From positions 75,870,501-75,934,500 of the forward strand of contig JAZBRS010000014.1 of NCBI GenBank assembly GCA_037176725.1: a stretch of 64,000 nucleotides of DNA, given 5' to 3'. Shown piece by piece: positions 56,701 to 64,000 of the stretch. Positions within the stretch are counted from its first letter, which is position 1, and every line of letters starts with the position of its first letter. The position numbers and the translations under genes were made by a program. The notes under the pieces were generated by a model. That model made no database searches. It was not told the origin of the DNA and saw nothing but the letters and a program-made list of their open reading frames with translations. The stretch comes from Posidonia oceanica (lineage: Eukaryota; Streptophyta; Magnoliopsida; Alismatales; Posidoniaceae).

Positions 56701-59470
56701 TCCCCGACTCGCCGGTCAGTTCTCCTTCTCCGGCGCTGGCTGCTCTTCCTCCGGACACTCCGACCAACGGAGCGAACTCCGGATAGTTCCCAGAGCTCCG
56801 GACGAACGCCAGCACCAAGCTCCGCTGGTCTGCGCCTCCCCAACCTCCCCTGTCGGCGGTCACGAGCACTGCCGGTGTTCTGCTACAGTGCTCGTCGACC
56901 GCCGACTAGCACTGTTCATTTATTTTCCTATTTGTATAGTTTAGATGTAAATATTGCATGTTTAGCTTAAGTTTTTCAATTTTTGCATTCCAGTCCTTCT
57001 GCCATTTATTATGCTTAGTTTTAAATTGAATACTATGCCAAATTGCTGTTTTTATTTCCATTTTTCAGTATTTGCTTTTCAGTCCTGTCACTGTGCGTTT
57101 CAGTTATAATATTTTGTAGTTTAGCCCCTCTGCTTTTGATTTTTGCATGTAAGTCCTGTCTTAAATCAGTTAATTTAGTTGCATGCATTTTGCCATATTG
57201 CATTGCATTTCAAGTCCCTGCATGTTTCTGATTTTGCATGTAGGTCCATGCACTGTAGGAACTTAGCTTTTATTTTCTTATTTTGCATACTGCATTGCAT
57301 TTCTTTTCCTCTGTTTTTGCATATTTGCATTTAGGTCCATTTTAAATGGACAGTAGCTGTTATGCATGTATTTTGGCTTATTGTATTGCATTTTCAACCC
57401 TGTTTTTTCCAAAAATCACACATCAGTCCTGTTCCCTGTTTTTCAGAGCATGTTTTCCATATAAAATTGCATATTTGACCCCTGCATGATTTGAAAATCA
57501 CACATAGGTCCTTGCATCTTTTGAAAAATCATGTGAAAAGACCATTTTGCCCCTAGGTTGCATCCTAGCTCCTATGCTTACCAAATTGCATGCAGACCCT
57601 CCACCAGTATTCTCAGACTCCCCAGAACCTTGTTTTTTGGAAAATTTGCATTTTAGACCCCAGTTTTCTTAAAATTACTTTCTGATCCCTTTCTGCTTTC
57701 AAAACCTCTTTCAAAGCATACCTTCTTTTCAAAACAGCTTTCTGAGCCTAGTTTTTTGCAAAATGGACCCCTGTCCTCTCCTGTTTTCGAAATCCTTTCC
57801 TGTGGACTCCTGTTTTCTGGAAAATTTGCATTTTTAGCCCCTTTCTTTTTCAAAATGCTTTCTGAAATCCTGGCTTTTCCCAGTTTCTTCTCTTTACTTT
57901 TTCTTGCTTTTGCATGCATCCTGCATTCATTTAGTCTTGCATTCTAGCATCTTCTTGCACACACCAAGCACTTTTAGCTCCCCTTCATCTGGGAGGACCT
58001 TTTTGCACACCCCTAGGACCTCCTGAACACTTAGATCTATTCTTCTCCCCTGTTCTGGCCCTCCTGCCTTGAAGCTGCGATATCTTCCGATCCGGCCGTT
58101 GGATCTTCTCAAGTGAGCTGCCCAGGCGACTGCAGCGAAGCGCCCTTCAGCATGGACCAGACAGATTTCAGATCAGGCTCCCGGATTTCTAGGTATGTCC
58201 TCCTGAACCCCTGCATTGCATTCATTTGCATGCCATTTGCACAGTTTTCCTTGTTTTCGCTTTCTGTCTCTTTGAGCATGTAGAATAGGGCTTCCCCTTT
58301 CTGCTTGTATCTTCCAATCCCCGTTTCGCGTATTCCTGAGTGTTTTGTGTTGTGTTTTCCCTGGATTTACCACTTATTGTGACTTTCTTTCCCCTTCTCC
58401 ACGATCCGATTGCATCGCGAGCTTTGGGCAACGTGCGAGACACACCGTGGAATGGTTTAGCGGGAAACAGTCACAAAGAGGTGGTAATCCCTCCGTTTGC
58501 ACACTCTCCCCTCCGTAGGTCTTCACACCTACTCTGAGTGGTCTTAAACGACGTCTGTTCTTACACACACGTTGTTTTGCCTCCCCTTTGGCCTCTTCTG
58601 ATCTTTTCTGCATTCTTGCATTCGCATGGCTTTTCTGAGGTTTTTGCTTCGTTGTTTTGGCACCGTTTCGCGTGCCCGCTCTCGCTTTTGCACCGTTTTG
58701 CGTGCCTCTTTGCTTCCTTGTCTCGTTTTGCGTGCTGCCTTGCTTTCCCGCCTGTTTTGCATGCCGGTTTTGTTCTTTTGCTCCGTTCCGCGTGCCTTTC
58801 TTGTTTCTCGCCTTGTTTTGCGTGTTTTACGCCGTTTTCCCTTGCATGTCGATTGCATTGCATGGTTTTCTCGCTGTTTCGCTTTTTCGCCTGTATTTGC
58901 ATATAGGGCTGTGATGCTTACTGTCTGGAGTTCTCACGAGCTAGGTTTCGCCTAATTCGGAACACGGACAGCATAGCTGAGCACTTAGAGAGCACGTTTA
59001 CTTCCTTGCTTTGTTTCTTCCCACTTAGAGCACACCTTGAGCATTCATTTAGGCATTTATAGGCACATAGGCATTCAATCCTGCATTTTCCTGCGTATGC
59101 GAGCGTAAGCCTAGAAAGACCGATTCTCGGGCGTGTCGGGGGTGCCTAACACCTTCCCCACGCGTAACAGGAGTCCTTGCCCTGTCTTCTGGCCCGTAAT
59201 GACCGTACTGCCCTTATCCTAGGCTAGAGTCATCTCATTTGCATTTGTTTTCCTTTGCATTGCTTTGCTTTGCATTTCTTGCTCGGTTTTGCGTGTTAAT
59301 TCATGCATTTCCCCGATTTTCCTTGTCTCCCGTTAATAGACATGGTGGCGACTCTGATTTGTCTTATCTTTCCTTTTTCTCCTCGATTTTAAGCGTTTTC
59401 GAGTTGAGCCTCTTCCTCGGATCCAATCGCCGCTAAATCAGCGAGCCTGATTCCGATCGGGATCGCTACA
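53733..59470 (+). repeat. 3' LTR of element C (5.74 kb)
   Basis: Near-identical to 33723-39457, with scattered substitutions. For example, CCAG|GTATGT at the second donor is CTAG|GTATGT here. It ends GATCGCTACA and is followed by GTGTG. Confidence 0.95.
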
Positions 59471-59475
59471 GTGTG
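59471..59475 (+). repeat. Right target-site duplication of element C (GTGTG)
   Basis: It matches 33718-33722. The interrupted leader of element D continues directly after it. Confidence 0.93.
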
Positions 59476-59770
59476 TGAGCATGATAGTGAAGGGAAAAAC
59501 ACTTATCATAGCAAAAAGCAGGTATGCATAGCATGTGCAGGTGCAGTGGCATTGCATTGGTGTAAAAGAAAGCATTCATCGTTTAAAAGGCATGCATAGT
59601 GTGCCAAGCAAGTATTTAGACATGTGATGCAGGCAAATAAAGTAGCGCAAGCAATCATGGCATAAAGCAGGTAAATGAACAAGCAAGTAGGTAAGCAAGT
59701 AAAGCAAAAGAAAAGGCAAGCAAAACACAAAAGCAAGTGGTGAGAAGGCCAAGGCGAAAGCCGGAGTACT
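59476..59770 (-). other. 5' leader of element D, second part
   Basis: Non-coding leader continuing from 33722, aligned with the leader of E (17780-18237). GCAAGTA/AAGCAAG-type simple repeats lie near 59680-59720. Confidence 0.72.
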
Positions 59771-59791
59771 GATCCCCAACGGAGTCGCCAC
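59771..59791 (-). promoter_or_regulatory. tRNA primer-binding site of element D
   Basis: On the minus strand it reads GTGGCGACTCCGTTGGGGAT, directly after the LTR terminus. It is almost the same as in C despite the diverged LTR. Confidence 0.83.
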
Positions 59792-60420
59792 TGTGGTAAT
59801 CCTGAATTCTGATCGTCCATGCACGATACCAAAGCTCGCGTGCACCGATCAAAATAGGCTCACTATATGCGGCAGGATCTGAGGGAAGAAACTCGACTCG
59901 AAAACGCTGGCAAAAGAAAAGAAAAGAAATGATAAGACAAAATCGGAGTCGCCACCAGGTCTATTGAATTGGAAGACAAGAAAAATCGAGGGTAAAGCAT
60001 GAAAAGACATGCAAAACCGGATGCGAAGAGGGGGCAAAGGGATGCTATGCTATGCTATGACTCATGCCTAGGATAAAGGAAAGGTTGATGCGAGCCAAGA
60101 GAAAGGGCAAGGACTCCTGTTATGCATGGGGAAGGTGTTAGGCACCCCCGATACGTCCGAGAGTCGGTCTTTCTTAGGCAAACTCGTGCTAATGCAGGGA
60201 AGTGCTAGCCTAATGCCTAGATGCCCTGAATGTCTACCTGCTATGCATGGGAAATAAACGTGCTATCTATGTGCTCAACAACGCTGCTAGTGTTCCGAAC
60301 TGGGCGGACCCTGGTTCGTGAGAACTCCTAGGCAGTAAGCATCATAGCCCTAATGTAGATGCAGGCGATAAAACAAAGCTGCGGGGAAAATCAAGCGATG
60401 CAAACGACGTGCAAGCGATA

Positions 60421-60740
60421 AAGCAAAGCAAGTGCGGAAAACGGTGCGAAAGCGTGGAAAACGATGCAAGGCACGGAAATCGATGTAGGGGCGCGGAAAT
60501 CGATGTAGGGGCACCGAAAACAATGCAAAGGCGCGGAAATCAATGTAGGGGCGTGGAAAACAATGCAGGGGCACGAAAAATAATGCAAAGGCGTGGAAAT
60601 CGATGCAGGGATGCGGAAAACAATGCAGGGGCACAGAAAACAATGCAAAGGCACGGAAAACAATGCAAAGGCGCGAAAATCGGTGCAAGGTGTAGAAAAC
60701 GATGTTGGGCGTGGAAAACAATGCAAGGCACGGAAAACGA
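60421..60740 (-). repeat. About 27-bp tandem array in D LTR
   Basis: Repeated plus-strand units such as GGCGCGGAAAACAATGCA. It lies at the same LTR position where A, B, C and E carry a roughly 36-bp GCACCGTTTTGCGTGCC array, next to shared GCATCAnAGCCCTA sequence. The two arrays look related but the monomers have drifted. Confidence 0.75.
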
Positions 60741-61002
60741 CGAGCAAAGCAAAATCAACACTTTAAAACTGTGTCAAGCCAACGGCAAGCATTGGACGCA
60801 GGCAACAGCGGCGTCTAACAACTGCTAGAGGCAAACAGCATGCAAGTTTTGGAAAACAATGCATTCTAGCTATATGGATGCAGTACAGATGTAGGAATGC
60901 AGCTAGATGGGTGCATGACATGCAAGACTAACCTAATAGAGGATTAGAAGAGGAAACAGAGCAATGGGTAAGCTAGGATCAAGGATCAAAGCAAGCAGGA
61001 GT

Positions 61003-62915
61003 GTTGGACGTCCTTGTGCATGGCGTCCAACGTTAGACGCCAAAGAGGCAGGCGTCTAACACAGGCCAGAGAGAAACAAAAGAAAAAAACATACAAAAGA
61101 AAAATAAAAACGGGAGCATGCATTTGGGCTACTGGAGGTAAGCACAGAATGAGCATACAAGCATGGGATCACACAAAAAGCCAGAAACCTACCAACTGCA
61201 GCATGTGCCAGGCCAAAGGCACAACCAGAAGGTTGGACGCGAGCTAGGCTGGCGTCCAATGTTGGATGCTTGCACCAGCAACGTTCAACGTCCTGGGAGG
61301 GACAAACACACAAGAAACTTGCGTAAAATTAGCAAATAAACTAAAGAAGCCATGGAATAATTGCAAGGGAAGCTGAACATGCATGGAAACATAGGAGAGA
61401 TGCAAGCAAATAGATAAGGGCTTCATGCAAACTTTAAACAACTGAACAGAGGAGTTGGGGCGTTAGACGCTGGAGATAGCAGCATCCAACGTTGGACGCT
61501 GATGTCTCTAGCGTCCAACGGCCACAGCATGCAGACCTACCTATGCTAAGGGGGAGCTCAGCTCTAAACCCCATCTATATGCATGTAGACATACTGATGA
61601 CATGTAAGAGCAAACAAGAACATGCATAGCAAGCATATAGCTCATGGAAAGTAAGAGAGGAAGGACATGCATAAGAGTAAATAGGTAAAGAAAAACTCAT
61701 AGAAAATAGCATGCAACTTAAGAAAGAGAAGGAAGCTTAAGCATGGTTGCCATAGAGGCCAGGTATTTCTAAGCATACACAGATCATGCATAGACATCAA
61801 AAGGAAGCAAGGTGTAAGCAAGGCAGCAAGCTACAGCTAACAGAGGTGTTGGACGCTAAATGAACCAACGTCCAATGTTGGACGTGGCTCACCCAGGCGT
61901 CCAACGCAGGCAGATGGCAGAATGAACTTAGAGCATGCAAAGATGATTCAAGCAAGCATGGAACAAGCAAATAGGCATGGCATAGCATTAAAGGACATGC
62001 AAGGAAGACATACAGCATGGATTTACAAAATAACAAGCAGTAGCAAGGCATGGAAAGCATTAGAACAAGAGCAAAGCAAAACAGGGTGTTGGACGCTAGC
62101 CTATGCCGCATCCAACGTTGGACGCACCAGCTGGTGCGTCCAACACACTGAACTTCCTTCTGGCCACAAATCGCGGCCAAAAGGATTCAAAAAAATCAAG
62201 AAAGTGCATGGAAGCAAGCTACCTAGCATGCATGAGCCTAGGAGATGGAAAACCTACCTTGTGGCGGCCTGAAACGGCGGTTCCACCTTGGTCACCGGCG
62301 CTACAGATGTAATGGCAGAGGCTACTCCAGCGAGCTCGCGTGGGCTACTGGGAGCACCAGAAGGATCGAGGACAGAGATGGGAGTTCACTCTACGCTCTG
62401 GAGGTGGCGAATTCTCTCTGGGCTTTGTGTGTTGAGTCCTGGAAGAAGGCAAAGTTGCTATTTTGTTCAACCGGAGCATGGGTTCTGGTGCATTGGGTCA
62501 GAGTTTGCAGAGGGAATTCGCAAGCTTGCCGGCGATGGCAGGAGCTTCTGGGTGTGGGGAAGCCACGAGGAATGTCAGGAGGGGGCATGGGAGCTGTCAG
62601 AGGACGGGCGAAGTCGCGGTGGTGGCAGTTACGGGCGGCGGAAGTCAGCATGTGGCAGTGAGGGCCGAGAGAGCGGAATCGGCGCTGAGGAGGAAGGGAT
62701 GGCTAGTAACTCGGCCTTGGAAGGTAGTGGATGGTGTGGAGTGTGAGAGGGGACGGGTAGTAAGTGCGGGGAGGCAGTGGAGTGGACGGGCGGTGAGCCG
62801 AAGGGGGCGGAGCAGCCGCTGCTACAACCGAGCCGTTGGACGTCGAAGCAGGAGGCGTCCAACGTTGGACGCTAGCACAAGGCGCGTCCAACGTTGGACG
62901 CTGCCTACGCTAGCG
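61003..62915. repeat. Dispersed GTTGGACGC / GCGTCCAAC palindromic modules
   Basis: Six clusters (about 61003-61043, 61233-61290, 61460-61520, 61850-61905, 62087-62142, 62832-62915). Each has GTTGGACGC-like and GCGTCCAAC-like arms separated by 10-20 bp, often two hairpins joined at GCGTCCAACGTTGGACGC. They are separated by unrelated, A-rich sequence. Confidence 0.82.
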
Positions 62916-63141
62916 TACAACATGCTCAGTTGGCAAAAGCTGCAAATGGACTTGGGCTTGGGCCTAGAAGGGTTTAAAAAATGTGAAAAGACTTGGGTCA
63001 AGGCTTGGAGGTTTGGATAAGGTTTTAGGCTTGGTTTTGGGTTGGAAAAAGGGTTAGAAAAAAGGAGCGCCATTCTAGAGTCCACACAAGCCTGCAAGAG
63101 AAAACAACCAACTTCCAGGCTATTAGAATGGGGTGTCTACA

Positions 63142-63206
63142 GATGCCCCTCCCTAAGCGAGGTCAAGCGTAGCAAGACCGCTGCTTAGGGTAGACAAGAC
63201 ACCCTA
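63142..63206 (-). promoter_or_regulatory. Polypurine tract and stem of element F
   Basis: On the minus strand AGGGAGGGGCATC abuts TGTAGACACC. The inner stem is CCCTAAGC/GCTTAGGG (63183-63190 and 63151-63158). The outer arm GTCTAC (63190-63195) pairs with GTAGAC of the LTR start (63135-63140). Confidence 0.82.
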
Positions 63207-63610
63207 CTTGACACCGGCAGGAGCGTAATATCACTGTAGGCGTGAATCATTCACCCGGTGGATGCACCGGAAAACATGACTCTGAGCCATAATGCAAATG
63301 CAGATGCAAGTGCTGTTGCCGATGCAATGCGTGCCGGTGCGAATGCTATGCATGCCGATGCAACTATTTACCATGCAATGCTGTTAGTAAAAGAATGCGG
63401 TGCTGATGCAGAAGGGATGCAAAGAAAGCTGCAATGCAATGCGTGGGTTCGGGGATTAGTCCGAGCTCACAAAGGGGGATGCCTGACAAAACTGACAGGC
63501 TTGGCATCCGAGCAGTTGGGGCTGCTAGCCCAACAAGCAAGAGGGGTAGACAATTGGACGGCTGTCGACCGAGCAGTTAGGGCTACCAGCCCGCAGGGGA
63601 AACAGAAGCA
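63207..63610 (-). other. Spacer and inverted repeats in 3' UTR of element F
   Basis: No gene. The GCAT-rich part (63290-63430) matches in style the spacers at 25560 and 53400. A GTTGGG...CCCAAC hairpin sits near 63515-63534 and a GGGCT...AGCCC hairpin near 63578-63592. Confidence 0.6.
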
Positions 63611-64000
63611 GCTTGTCCTCGCCCGAGGAAGCAAGCAAGAAAAGAAAGGGGGTAGGCAAGCGTGGGCATCGTCTGCACGGAGCGAAGCCACGCAAGGGTA
63701 GATCCTCGCACGAGGATACAGGGCAGGACTCTGAGCATACGAGGTCCGAGAAGAGCTTGTCCTCGCCCGAGGAAGTAAGCAAGAAAAGAAAGGGGGCAGG
63801 TAAGTGTGGGCATCGTCCGCACGGAGCGAAGCCACGCAAGGGCAGATCCTCGCACGAGGATACAGGGCAGGACTCCGAGCATACAGGGTCCGAGAAGAGC
63901 TTGTCCTCGCCCGAGGAAGCAAGTAAGAAAAGAAAGGGGGCAGGCAAGCATGGGCATCGTCCACACGGAGCGAAGCCACGCATGGGCTGATCCTCGCACG
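63611..64000 (-). repeat. 144-bp tandem repeat in 3' UTR of element F
   Basis: Units begin at 63611, 63755 and 63899, exactly 144 bp apart, with a fourth expected off the edge. Each unit holds TCCTCGCCCGAGGA and ATCCTCGCACGAGGAT, both near-perfect hairpins. The multiple-of-three length opens false frames on both strands. Confidence 0.92.

Larger units (their letters stand above)
33723..59470 (+). mobile_element. Element C: complete-ended 25.7 kb Tat/Ogre-like retrotransposon, internally deleted
   Basis: Both LTRs, primer site, gag-pro, integrase remnant, accessory ORF, 3' UTR repeats, polypurine tract and a perfect GTGTG duplication are present. RT and both RNases H are missing through a deletion of about 2.7 kb at 46357-46364. 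The two LTRs differ by roughly a dozen changes in their first 1.2 kb by my reading, so the insertion is fairly recent. It is non-autonomous as it stands. Confidence 0.95.
59476..63141 (-). mobile_element. Element D, right segment: rest of leader, primer site and LTR
   Basis: Antisense leader (59476-59770), primer site (59771-59791) and a 3.35 kb LTR (59792-63141) with TGT...ACA ends. The LTR also carries an internal-type polypurine tract on its far side, so it doubles as the 3' LTR of element F. Confidence 0.87.
59792..63141 (-). repeat. LTR of element D/F (3.35 kb, divergent subfamily)
   Basis: On the minus strand it starts TGTAGACACCCC (63141) and ends ATTACCACA (59792). Only short blocks match the other LTRs: the U5 box (about 60108-60180), the GTGGCGACTCCG copy (59944-59955) and the zone next to the tandem array. 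The rest is unique and holds GTTGGACGC modules. Frames in it are not convincing. Confidence 0.9.
63142..64000 (-). mobile_element. Element F: 3' internal end of an antisense element sharing D's LTR
   Basis: Minus-strand order from the right edge: tandem repeats, GCAT-rich spacer, stem, polypurine tract, LTR. This is the same order as the 3' ends of A and C, with different sequence. It continues off the right edge. Confidence 0.8.

Noticed and set aside
62245..63020. ORFs at the D LTR right end (138, 152 and 185 aa)
   Set aside because: Overlapping frames in GC-rich LTR sequence, no recognisable domain, and they run into the palindromic modules.
63467..63999. Three overlapping ORFs at the right edge
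   Set aside because: Same artefact from the 144-bp repeat.

Overview
The window is plant nuclear DNA, probably from a flowering plant with a large genome. It is almost entirely nested Ty3/gypsy LTR retrotransposons of the Tat/Ogre type. The evidence is a second RNase H domain after the usual one, a DNGS protease, a CHHC gag knuckle, LTRs of 3.3 to 5.9 kb, a primer site beginning GTGGCGACTCC, and long tandem-repeat 3' untranslated regions. I see no host gene, tRNA, rRNA or CRISPR array. The species cannot be named from the sequence.

Layout by element. A (+): 1-10132 and 24622-31792; its 5' end lies off the left edge. It carries protease, RT, RNase H, second RNase H, integrase, an accessory ORF, repeats and a 3' LTR. 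B (+, 10133-24621) is inserted in A's 3' repeats. E (-, 16034-24084) lies in B's 3' LTR, and a later deletion fused E's gag to B's leader. D (-, 31793-33722 and 59476-63141) is an older subfamily with a 3.35 kb LTR; A landed in its gag and C in its leader. C (+, 33723-59470) is complete at both ends, with 5.7 kb LTRs and a GTGTG target duplication, but it has lost RT and both RNases H. F (-, 63142-64000) is the 3' end of another element that shares D's LTR, giving a tandem internal-LTR-internal arrangement.

How the parts work together: gag-pro-pol would be one long polyprotein frame (particle, protease, reverse transcription, integration). Downstream of pol, in sense, both A and C keep an intact 400-codon accessory ORF of unclear function. 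A 2 to 4 kb repeat-rich 3' UTR follows, ending at the polypurine tract and the 3' LTR. All gag-pol copies are broken, several by CAG-to-TAG changes, while the accessory ORF is intact in both copies.

The most unusual signal is in the 3' UTR. Several of its repeat families are strings of small inverted repeats whose arms change together (GATAG/CTATC, GACAG/CTGTC, GGTAG/CTACC). The polypurine tract sits inside a larger stem that pairs internal sequence with the first bases of the LTR, and this stem also shows compensatory changes between subfamilies. All coordinates and comparisons were made by eye; none was computed by alignment or folding software.
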